6,421 bases of DNA from Actinomycetota bacterium. GTDB taxonomy: Bacteria > Actinomycetota > Actinomycetes > S36-B12 > UBA10799. The notes under the pieces are model-generated. The model was not told the DNA's origin, searched no databases, and worked only from the letters and a program-made list of their open reading frames with translations. This document shows positions 1-5,451 of the stretch, piece after piece; position 1 is the stretch's first letter; every line of letters begins with the position of its first letter. The stretch spans positions 1 to 6,421 of the forward strand of contig DMNR01000444.1 in assembly GCA_003452655.1 (NCBI GenBank), read 5' to 3'. The position numbers were made by a program, and so were the translations under genes.

Positions 1-707
1 TGCCGATTGCGGGAGCGACTGGTGCGATCTTGCCCGGTTGCGAATGTGCTTCGGTGCCGGTTGCTGGCGGACTCATGGCTCGAGGTGTAGCACCGCCGGC
101 AGCACTTGCCTTTCTGCTCGCGGCACCGGCGATTAATCCCGTGGTGATTGTCTCCACCCTCGTGGCATTCCCGGGTCAGCCGCAGATGGCACTTGCCCGG
201 TTTCTCGCTTCGTTCGCTACGGCCGTGATCATGGGCTGGCTGTGGCTTCGTTTCGGTCGGGGTGAATGGTTACGGATTCCGGATCGTTCGCACCTCGTTG
301 GTGACAACAAGTGGCACACCTTCAGATTGACGGCATCGCATGACTTCTTGCATGCGGGTGGCTTCCTAGTGGTTGGGGGAATTGCGGCCGCGGTACTCAA
401 TGTCGCCGTTCCGGCATCAGTGCTCGACTCCCTCGCCGCGAATCCGCTGGTTGCCGTTCTTGTGATGGCATTGCTGGCAGTCATCCTGTGCATCTGCTCT
501 GAGGCGGATGCTTTTGTCGCAGCGAGCCTTACCCAATTTCCGTTGATCTCCCGACTCGTGTTTCTCGTCGTGGGACCCATGGTTGACCTGAAGCTCATTG
601 CCTTGCAGGGTGGAACGTTTGGTCGACGGTTCGTCAGCCGATTTGCTCCAGCGACCTTCGTGGTGGCCATCGTGTGTGGCTGCGCAGTCGGGTGGTGGCT
701 GTTGTGA
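1..707 (+). CDS. YraQ/UPF0718-family permease, 3' part
   Basis: The reading frame is open from base 3 to the TGA at 705-707, so the gene starts before the window and 234 C-terminal residues are seen. It is a polytopic membrane protein of the PF03773 (ArsP_1/YraQ/YcgR) permease family. Two family hallmarks are visible: GCECASVP followed by a long hydrophobic stretch containing AAPAINP (visible residues 12-45), and a second, similar motif CICSEADAF (visible residues 163-171). The two motifs begin the two halves of the internally duplicated fold and place cysteines in the membrane. About six hydrophobic segments can be counted. The substrate is not known from sequence: some family members export trivalent organoarsenicals (ArsP), but pairing with a TIGR03943 protein is typical of the YcgR branch, where a divalent-metal role has been suggested. 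Translation is probably coupled to the next gene through a 4-bp overlap. Family call firm, substrate open. Confidence 0.9.
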   Translation, partial: PIAGATGAILPGCECASVPVAGGLMARGVAPPAALAFLLAAPAINPVVIVSTLVAFPGQPQMALARFLASFATAVIMGWLWLRFGRGEWLRIPDRSHLVGDNKWHTFRLTASHDFLHAGGFLVVGGIAAAVLNVAVPASVLDSLAANPLVAVLVMALLAVILCICSEADAFVAASLTQFPLISRLVFLVVGPMVDLKLIALQGGTFGRRFVSRFAPATFVVAIVCGCAVGWWLL

Positions 708-1471
708 AGCGCGATGTGCAGGCCGTTGTTCTGATCTTCCTTGGTAGCGCGCTGCTGCGGATTTCCTTCACAGATATCTACCTGCGTTATGTGAAGGACG
801 GGATGAGGCCGTTCCTTTTGGCGACTGGAGCGATCCTGTTGGTGCTCGGTGGTTGGGCGCTGTGGGACGTGATTCGCGGTCGGCATGATCATGAGCCGGA
901 ACCCGACTTTGATGAGGGCGCCGAAACCCACGATGGACATGGCCACGGGCAGATGCGGATTGCGTGGCTGCTGCTACTTCCGGCGTTTTCGATTCTCTTG
1001 ATTGCACCGCCCGCACTGGGGGCATATTCGGCGGAGCGTGAGAACTCGACTGTCCTCGCGCCGAAGACCGACGTTGCGCTGGATCCTTTGCCGGCGGGCA
1101 ATCCACTGACGATGAGTTTGAATGACTTCGCAGTTCGTGCGGTGTGGGATGACCAGAGGAGTTTGGCAGGTCGGGAGATCGCGATGACTGGGTTTGTGAC
1201 TGCCGTTCCCAAGGACGAGGCTCCGGTCGGAGTTCCTTCGGGACAGTCGGCCACCTGGTGGCTGACGCGCCTGTCCCTGACCTGTTGCGCGGCAGATGCG
1301 AACGCGACCAAGATACTCGCGGTCGGGACGAAACCGCTTGCGCCCAATACGTGGGTGAGAGTGACGGGCACATGGATGCCCGGAGGGCCCACCGCCGATG
1401 CCAACGCGATTCCGTGGTTCAAGGTGAGTTCACTGCAGACCGTTCCACAGCCGAAGGATCCTTACGAATAG
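704..1471 (+). CDS. TIGR03943/DUF1980 (YcgQ-type) membrane protein
   Basis: A 255-residue partner of the upstream permease. I chose the GTG at 704 because it overlaps the permease stop in a GTGA junction and follows a GGTGGTGG stretch at about 691-698; a GTG at 674 would add ten residues and is less likely. Three hydrophobic segments are seen near residues 6-26, 36-56 and 86-106. Between the second and third lies an acidic, histidine-rich loop with H61, H63, H76, H79 and H81, which looks like a metal-binding loop. The C-terminal domain (about 135-245) is extracytoplasmic by topology inference and carries the family signature TCCAADA, with the Cys pair at 194-195 and a preceding GFV strand. 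Genes of this family typically form a two-gene operon with a UPF0718 permease, as here (ycgR-ycgQ of Bacillus). The biochemical role is not established; a metal transport or chaperone role is inference. Confidence 0.9.
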   Translation: MKRDVQAVVLIFLGSALLRISFTDIYLRYVKDGMRPFLLATGAILLVLGGWALWDVIRGRHDHEPEPDFDEGAETHDGHGHGQMRIAWLLLLPAFSILLIAPPALGAYSAERENSTVLAPKTDVALDPLPAGNPLTMSLNDFAVRAVWDDQRSLAGREIAMTGFVTAVPKDEAPVGVPSGQSATWWLTRLSLTCCAADANATKILAVGTKPLAPNTWVRVTGTWMPGGPTADANAIPWFKVSSLQTVPQPKDPYE

Positions 1472-1882
1472 GGAGATATTCGGCGTAGCCGTATCCGTCG
1501 GAGTTGGGCGGCGTCGGCCGGTGACGGTGCCGATAGGCGAGAAAGGACGTCAATTGCCAGGCACGACCCGGGCTCCTGGCGGGCAGGTGATTCAGAACAC
1601 CTCACGCACATGAAACGAACCCGAGAACTGCCGCGTCTGGTTAGCTGTGGAAACAACGACCGGGTCACGAGCGAATACCACAGATACCGCAGAAACCCTT
1701 GATTCACAGGGTATTTGGGGCGCTACGGTAAGCAATGGCTTAGCGGTTGAGGCATCCGTGGGTGCGTCCCGCAATCAGCGTGCGATGTGGGAGCTTGCGG
1801 AGGTCCTGAGCTCACACGGCGGCAGTGCGCAAATGGCGGTCAGTCGACGGATCTGGGCAGATCTAGCGGCCGAACGCCGGAG
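1472..1882. other. 411-bp stretch with no convincing gene
   Basis: Between the YcgQ-type gene and the convergent membrane-protein gene there is no gene I can support with confidence. The stretch holds a GC-rich inverted repeat at 1556-1580 and one small plus-strand ORF at 1647-1886, each listed separately. Third codon positions of the ORFs here show less G/C bias than the neighbouring genes, at least before about position 1740. No clear promoter, transposase remnant or RNA gene was recognised. Confidence 0.5.
1556..1580. repeat. GC-rich inverted repeat, possible terminator stem
   Basis: GCCAGG at 1556-1561 is matched by CCTGGC at 1575-1580 with a 13-base loop; two G-T wobble pairs could extend the base of the stem. 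It lies 85 bp after the stop of the YcgQ-type gene and could end that operon. There is no T run after it, so it is not a canonical intrinsic terminator, although T-poor stems are common in high-GC actinobacteria. It may be chance. Confidence 0.3.
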
Positions 1883-1886
1883 CTAA
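1647..1886 (+). CDS. doubtful small ORF or gene remnant
   Basis: An open frame of 79 codons from a GTG at 1647. No ribosome binding site is seen before 1647; an internal GTG at 1758 has TTGAGG at 1747-1752 five bases ahead and would give a 42-residue product. The second half (from about residue 35) has a more natural amino-acid and codon pattern than the first and ends in a hydrophilic, Arg-rich helix-like stretch RRIWADLAAERRS. Its TAA (1884-1886) overlaps the TAG of the convergent gene. I recognise no family. It could be a real small protein, the tail of a decayed gene, or a chance frame in a GC-rich sequence. Confidence 0.22.
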   Translation: METTTGSRANTTDTAETLDSQGIWGATVSNGLAVEASVGASRNQRAMWELAEVLSSHGGSAQMAVSRRIWADLAAERRS

Positions 1887-2437
1887 GCGGCCTGCGCCTC
1901 GAGCACTTTGTTGCGCCCACGCAGCAGGTCGTCCACGATTGCCGCCGTGCTGATGTACGCGATGTGAGTGACGATGCTGGTGGCCATCGCGTCTGCAGTC
2001 CACTTCCACGGGGGCGGGGTGTGACCGAGGATCGGGAACATCGAGAACGTCATCGTCATTAGCGCACCTCCGAAGACCAGCGTCGGGATCGGCTCGCGAT
2101 ACCGGTGGCGCAGCAAAACATGAGCGATGCCGAATGCCGATCCGTAGGACCAGCGGATGGCTAGCGTCAGTTCACCGGCCTGCGTTGTGGTGACTGATGG
2201 CAGGTGCAGGATCGTGGCCGCGATCTGGCCAGGAACGGCGCTGTCGTCGTAGTCCAGACCGGCCTTGCCGCCGAGTCCGTCAGCATCGGGAACACCGACA
2301 GCGCCGGGACGCCGGGCATGTAAGTACGAGTAGACCGCAGTCATCGCAGCGGTTCCGGCAAAGCCAGCTATAACTCCGCGGACTGGCCACGGAACCGAAC
2401 GCTTGTTAAACATGTAGTCAGCTTGGTGGAAGCGCAT
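1883..2437 (-). CDS. unrecognised integral membrane protein, ~184 aa
   Basis: The ATG at 2435-2437 is preferred because GGTGG lies about eight bases ahead of it and GAGG directly abuts it. A GTG at 2449 would add four residues without a ribosome site, and an ATG at 2413 is also possible. Four hydrophobic segments are visible, near residues 19-39 (GVIAGFAGTAAMTAVYSYL), 92-109, 117-137 and 150-168. Between the first and second lies a soluble loop of about 50 residues with Gly/Asp-rich GVPDADGLGGKAGLDYDD. The third helix region ends in the distinctive FPILGHTPPPWKW, so a Pro/Trp-rich turn precedes the last helix. Together these suggest a small inner-membrane protein with both ends on the cytoplasmic side. 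I do not recognise the family and assign no function. It is divergent from the LOG-type gene, with about 110 bp between them. Confidence 0.8.
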   Translation of the reverse strand: MRFHQADYMFNKRSVPWPVRGVIAGFAGTAAMTAVYSYLHARRPGAVGVPDADGLGGKAGLDYDDSAVPGQIAATILHLPSVTTTQAGELTLAIRWSYGSAFGIAHVLLRHRYREPIPTLVFGGALMTMTFSMFPILGHTPPPWKWTADAMATSIVTHIAYISTAAIVDDLLRGRNKVLEAQAA

Positions 2438-2546
2438 CCTCGACACCACCGCAAGTCACGCGATTGGTTCGTTTCCGAGCTTTTCGCTTGGAGTTGGGCC
2501 ACTTCCAGTGCCGCCGTTCACGTTGGTAGGCCACAGTCACAAGCGA

Positions 2547-3299
2547 ATGAAAATGATGAGAAGGAAAAAGGGGCCAGCGACACTGGCCCAGGAAGTCGCA
2601 AGCAACACAACAGATAACACGGCGATCGATCGAGAGAATACGTTCGATCAGATCGCGCACGCTGCCTCTGCCCACGTCGATATCTCGATCTTCGTCGAGT
2701 CAGTCTCGGGTGAGTACTCGCGCGGTCTGCAGGCGCTGGCCAATATCGGGCCGTGCGTCACCGTCTTCGGCAGTGCGCGAACGAAGCCGGGCGATCCCGC
2801 TTACGCCGATGCGATGCAGCTTGGAAGGCAGCTCGCGACGGCAGGTTTTGCGGTGGCAACTGGCGGTGGCGGCGGAATCATGGAAGCGGCGAACCGAGGT
2901 GCCGCACTGGGTGGCGGCGGGTCGATCGGCATGCCGATAGTCCTCCCGTTTGAGAAGTCGGGAAATGAGTTCCTAGAACTGTCGGTCACGTTCGATCACT
3001 TCCCCGCACGCAAGACCTGCCTGATCAAGGCCTGCGATGCAGTCGTGGTCTTCACGGGTGGGTTCGGGACTCTCGATGAGCTCTTCGAGGTTCTCACGCT
3101 CATCCAGACAGGGAAGATGAATGCCGTGCCGATAATCCTGGTGGGCTCGTACTACTGGTCAGGTCTGCTGGACTGGCTGAGGACCTCACCAACCGCTGCT
3201 GGCTGTATCGGAGAGCAGGACCTCGACCTGATGACGGTGGTAGATACGCCTGAGGCAGCAATCGAGGCCGTGACTTCGCAGCTAGCTAGGCGAGTCTGA
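2547..3299 (+). CDS. LOG family (TIGR00730) Rossmann-fold protein
   Basis: About 250 residues. The family includes cytokinin-riboside 5'-monophosphate phosphoribohydrolases, which release a free base from a nucleoside monophosphate, and was formerly misnamed lysine decarboxylase. Visible parts are the first Rossmann strand CVTVFGSART (70-79), a Gly-rich TGGGGGIMEAANRGA (105-119), and the LOG motif TGGFGTLDE (170-178) with R155 ahead of it. The Arg and Glu (R155, E178) known to matter for catalysis in this family are kept. Two motif prolines are replaced: the usual GGGPGIM is GGGGGIM, and the usual PGGFGT is TGGFGT. The start is uncertain: ATGs at 2547, 2553 and 2556 and a GTG at 2508 are all in frame and none has a strong ribosome site. 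The basic first ten residues (MKMMRRKKGP) and the long polar N-terminus before residue 65 are not part of the fold. The 3' end overlaps the convergent lipoprotein gene by 14 bp. In bacteria the physiological substrate is often unknown. Confidence 0.88.
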   Translation: MKMMRRKKGPATLAQEVASNTTDNTAIDRENTFDQIAHAASAHVDISIFVESVSGEYSRGLQALANIGPCVTVFGSARTKPGDPAYADAMQLGRQLATAGFAVATGGGGGIMEAANRGAALGGGGSIGMPIVLPFEKSGNEFLELSVTFDHFPARKTCLIKACDAVVVFTGGFGTLDELFEVLTLIQTGKMNAVPIILVGSYYWSGLLDWLRTSPTAAGCIGEQDLDLMTVVDTPEAAIEAVTSQLARRV

Positions 3300-3861
3300 C
3301 CGTTACGGTCTTGGTCGAGCCGGGCTCCTTGATCAGCATCTGCGTGACCGGCGTCTTCAGCGTTGGACTGAAGTCGAACACCAGCTTGACCTCGGCGCTC
3401 TTGCCGGCCCCGATTCCTTCACGGAATGCGGGGTTGGTGCCGTTGGCAATCACCGAATCGTTCTCCTGAGCCTCGACGGCCTGGTTCCCGGCGGTGACGG
3501 CCGTGAAGTCCGACGCGGTGACATTCTGAGCTGAGCCGGAATTGTTCGTCACCTTCATGGTGACGACGACGAACTCACCCTGGGCCATCGATTCGCCCTC
3601 ATCGGTCGACAGTGTCTTGCCGACGGACTTCACGGACTCGAATGTGTACGTGAAGTTCCCGACGGTGATCGGCTTGCCGATCTCGCTTGCTGCCGCCGAG
3701 CTAGCAGCAGCGCTCGGGGATGTTGGAGCCTTCGCGCTCGGGGTCGATGGGGTTCCGCCCTGGTCGCTCGAGCAGGCAGCGAGACTAAGTCCCGCCGTTA
3801 GTGCGATAGCCGCAAGTGATGCTGCGCGAACACGTGAAGTCCCAATGAAGAGCTTTGCCAT
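3286..3861 (-). CDS. DUF4352-type lipoprotein
   Basis: A 191-residue secreted lipoprotein. From the ATG at 3861 the N-terminus reads as a lipoprotein signal: basic residues K3, R10 and R12, a hydrophobic run at 13-28, then the lipobox LAAC with the lipidated Cys at position 30. An Ala/Ser/Pro/Thr-rich linker (31-60) spans away from the membrane. Residues 62-190 form the DUF4352 Ig-like beta domain, shown by GKPITVGNFTYTFESVK, the FVVVTMKVTNNSGSAQNV strand pair, a SDFTAV segment, and a closing LVFDF strand. An upstream in-frame GTG at 3879 would add six residues and spoil a normal signal sequence, so I rejected it. No strong ribosome site is visible at either start. DUF4352 proteins are common on actinobacterial cell surfaces; their roles are mostly unknown. 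It is tail to tail with the LOG gene, and the overlap contains both stop codons. Confidence 0.88.
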   Translation of the reverse strand: MAKLFIGTSRVRAASLAAIALTAGLSLAACSSDQGGTPSTPSAKAPTSPSAAASSAAASEIGKPITVGNFTYTFESVKSVGKTLSTDEGESMAQGEFVVVTMKVTNNSGSAQNVTASDFTAVTAGNQAVEAQENDSVIANGTNPAFREGIGAGKSAEVKLVFDFSPTLKTPVTQMLIKEPGSTKTVTVRLA

Positions 3862-3925
3862 ACCCAAAACTGTAAGCACCCCGAAAGGCCAAGAGCGACG
3901 TCACCCCGCCGCCTCGACCCAACTC

Positions 3926-4390
3926 CTAGCCAACAGGATCGGAGAGTACCTGGGCCGTCAGGGTGGCTAGAGACTTTCTTGGCCGTCCTGCCGTGGCGCG
4001 GTCACGCGGTGCCGGGACCGTTGCCGCGGGCGAATCGGCCGCGAGGTTCGCGGCAGCGATTGCCGCCGCCATCCACTCTTCGCTTAGGGCCGCAGCTTCA
4101 CCGGGCCAGGTTGTCGTCATGACCAACTGGATGTGGACCCAGCCGTCATCTCCAGGCTCCAGCAATTTCCAGGCGACGAGCCGCCCGTCTGAATTTGTGA
4201 TCGCCTTGAGTGCCTCGGAGATCAAGACGAGGCGGCGTCGCCGCGCGTTGTCAGGTTCGTCCTCGAGAGTGAAGGAAAGCTCGACGTTGTAGGCCGCCGG
4301 TTCGCCAATCCCGGATCCCGCACCGTCCCTAAAACGATCAGTCCAATTTCGCCGCCGGGCAAGTTGCCTTTGCGCGTCAGGTGAATCCAT
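3926..4390 (-). CDS. unrecognised soluble protein, 154 aa
   Basis: The ATG at 4388-4390 has an AAGG-type ribosome site (AAGGTAG) six to eight bases ahead, which supports translation here. The product is cytoplasmic by appearance: there is no signal peptide or membrane helix. It has an Arg-rich N-terminus (8-21) and then an order of predicted strand, helix, strand, strand, helix: YNVELSFTL (34-42), RRLVLISEALKAI (52-64), RLVAWKLLEP (70-79), WVHIQLVMTTTW (84-95), and an Ala-rich helix (98-118). The C-terminal 35 residues are Pro/Ala/Arg-rich and probably unstructured. A beta-alpha-beta-beta-alpha order would fit a ferredoxin-like fold, but this is my inference and I recognise no family. It reads in the same direction as arsR, 128 bp beyond it, so it could be read through from the ars promoter or have its own promoter. 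Confidence 0.72.
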   Translation of the reverse strand: MDSPDAQRQLARRRNWTDRFRDGAGSGIGEPAAYNVELSFTLEDEPDNARRRRLVLISEALKAITNSDGRLVAWKLLEPGDDGWVHIQLVMTTTWPGEAAALSEEWMAAAIAAANLAADSPAATVPAPRDRATAGRPRKSLATLTAQVLSDPVG

Positions 4391-4518
4391 GTCGCTACCT
4401 TGCTCCGTCTAACGATCGGGCTGAAGGAATCGCTCTGGCCAATGGATGAACCATCAGTGAACGCTTAACCATTTCGGTCGGACACCATGTGAGTCGCCAA
4501 CCACCGCGCCCGGGACCC
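4391..4518. other. 128-bp intergenic region after arsR
   Basis: It separates the end of arsR from the start of the 154-residue protein gene. On the minus strand it should hold the promoter of that gene. AACCAT occurs twice (4449-4454 and 4467-4472), 18 bp apart, with a nearby ATGG at 4442-4445 that can pair with the first copy. No convincing -35/-10 pair or terminator hairpin with a T run was found. Confidence 0.35.
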
Positions 4519-4842
4519 TCAGCCGAATAGTTGGGAGATTGCGTTCAGTCGATCAGGGTTGACTGAGAACCACGCCCAAGTGCCGCGTTGTTCGCGAGTG
4601 AGGATGCCCGCTTGGGTCAGGACCTTGAGGTGATGGCTGACCGTTGGCTGGGAAACCCCAACGGGTTCGGTCAAGTCGCACGCGCATGCTTCACCGTTGG
4701 GGCTTGACGCGATGATCGACACCAACTGCAGGCGGACGGGATCCGAAACGGCCTTGAGTAGCTGGGCCAGCGCCTCAGCATCATCACGCGAGATTGGCGA
4801 GGCCAACCCGTTGCTGCAACATGCGATCACTTGATCTGCCAC
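4519..4842 (-). CDS. arsR: ArsR/SmtB-family arsenic-responsive repressor
   Basis: A 107-residue winged-helix metalloregulator that represses the ars genes until As(III) or Sb(III) binds. The GTG start at 4840-4842 is fixed by a good TAGGAG site seven bases ahead. The fold is visible: the ALAQLLKAVSDPVRLQLVSII helical core (24-44), the recognition helix VSQPTVSHHLKVL (63-75) and the wing REQRGTWAWFSV (83-94). Candidate metal ligands are C8 and C9 near the N-terminus plus C53 and C55 in ACACDL. This matches the Corynebacterium glutamicum ArsR type, where an adjacent Cys pair near the N-terminus and one Cys at the start of the DNA-binding helices form the three-sulfur site, rather than the E. 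coli CVC site alone. It is divergent from arsI-acr3 across a palindrome-bearing gap, so it probably represses both directions including itself. Cd(II)/Pb(II) sensing is a weaker alternative. Confidence 0.93.
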   Translation of the reverse strand: MADQVIACCSNGLASPISRDDAEALAQLLKAVSDPVRLQLVSIIASSPNGEACACDLTEPVGVSQPTVSHHLKVLTQAGILTREQRGTWAWFSVNPDRLNAISQLFG

Positions 4843-4856
4843 AGCTTCGCTCCTAC

Positions 4857-4912
4857 ATATTGACAGACATCGATATGTCTGAAAGGGTCACTACATCGAT
4901 AGCAATCAATAT
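4857..4912. promoter_or_regulatory. candidate ArsR operator in divergent promoter region
   Basis: The 87-bp gap between arsR and arsI contains a perfect inverted repeat, CAGACAT (4864-4870) and ATGTCTG (4875-4881), with a 4-bp spacer. This 18-bp core fits a dimeric ArsR site. The core lies inside a larger dyad: ATATTGA-N5-ATCGAT on the left (4857-4874) is mirrored by ATCGAT-N5-TCAATAT on the right (4895-4912), with 20 bp between. ACATCGATA also occurs as a direct repeat at 4867-4875 and 4893-4901. A TTGACA at 4860-4865 could be a -35 element for arsI, but no good -10 lies 16-18 bp downstream of it. Binding here would block transcription both ways. That ArsR binds is inference from location and symmetry. 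Confidence 0.72.
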
Positions 4913-4929
4913 ATGAGGAGCATTCGACT

Positions 4930-5451
4930 ATGTCTAGAGTTCAGCTCGCACTTAACGTTTCCGACCTTGAAGCATCCATCGATTTCTACTCGAAGCTCTT
5001 CAACACGACACCGCACAAGTTGCGTCCTGGATACGCCAACTTCGCAATCGACGAGCCAGCGCTCAAGCTCGTCCTCATCGAGCAGGCCGACTCTGACCGC
5101 GGCACCGGGCCCCAGGGCGCCCTCAACCACCTAGGCGTTGAGGTAGAAACGACCGACGAGGTCCGCGCCGCCGCGCAACAACTATCCGGCGAGGGTGTCG
5201 CGACTGTCGAAGAGATGGGGACCACCTGTTGCTACGCCGAGCAAGACAAGGTGTGGGTGTTCGATCCCGCTGGTGCCCCATGGGAGGTCTACACCGTGAC
5301 CGATGACAACCCCGATGCCCTGGTCGCGGACCTTGGCCTCGAGCCCAAGCTCAACGATGGCTGCTGCTGCACGCCGGCGCCGGCAGACAACGGCGCACAG
5401 CAATCCCATGCGGTTCCCGTCGCCGCGGGCTCGGCCAGCACCTGCTGCTGA
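4930..5451 (+). CDS. arsI: ArsI/CadI-family C-As lyase-type metalloprotein
   Basis: A 173-residue protein of the vicinal-oxygen-chelate (glyoxalase/type I extradiol dioxygenase) fold. Known ArsI enzymes use Fe(II) and O2 to cleave the carbon-arsenic bond of trivalent organoarsenicals such as MAs(III); close actinobacterial homologues are annotated CadI, cadmium-induced protein. The N-terminus MSRVQLALNVSDLEASIDFY is the classic first module. Probable metal ligands are H67 in NHLGVEVE and E119 in PWEVY, with Q5 at the position where Bacillus ArsI has His. The substrate-binding Cys pair is C100-C101 in GTTCCYAEQDKVWV. After the fold (about residue 125) a tail carries C145-C147 and ends in C172-C173, giving seven cysteines in all. 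The ATG at 4930 has GAGGAG at 4915-4920, nine bases ahead. It is first in an operon with acr3 under the palindrome. Organoarsenical lyase is the preferred role; metal binding for Cd is an alternative. Confidence 0.9.
   Translation: MSRVQLALNVSDLEASIDFYSKLFNTTPHKLRPGYANFAIDEPALKLVLIEQADSDRGTGPQGALNHLGVEVETTDEVRAAAQQLSGEGVATVEEMGTTCCYAEQDKVWVFDPAGAPWEVYTVTDDNPDALVADLGLEPKLNDGCCCTPAPADNGAQQSHAVPVAAGSASTCC

Noticed and set aside
176..946. Long minus-strand ORF of 256 codons opposite the permease and YcgQ-type genes
   Set aside because: It lies fully antisense to two genes with clear family motifs, and its product is a low-complexity mix rich in Arg, Thr and Ser without recognisable domains. It is a frame shadow of GC-rich coding DNA.
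768..1422. Two minus-strand ORFs (768-1373 and 889-1422) opposite the YcgQ-type gene
   Set aside because: Both are antisense to a gene with clear membrane helices and the CCAADA motif; neither shows a domain.
2418..2675. Minus-strand ORF of 85 codons over the divergent region before the LOG gene
   Set aside because: It overlaps the starts of two supported genes and shows no ribosome site or domain; the divergent promoter region must lie here.
4442..4472. AACCAT repeat pair and small inverted repeat upstream of the 154-residue protein gene as an operator
   Set aside because: Six-base repeats of this kind occur by chance; there is no match to a known operator and no promoter elements to anchor it.
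4860..4865. TTGACA as a -35 box for arsI-acr3
   Set aside because: The hexamer is perfect but the sequence 16-18 bp downstream does not resemble a -10 element, and it lies in the palindrome arms, so it may owe its sequence to the operator. Mentioned in the operator entry only.
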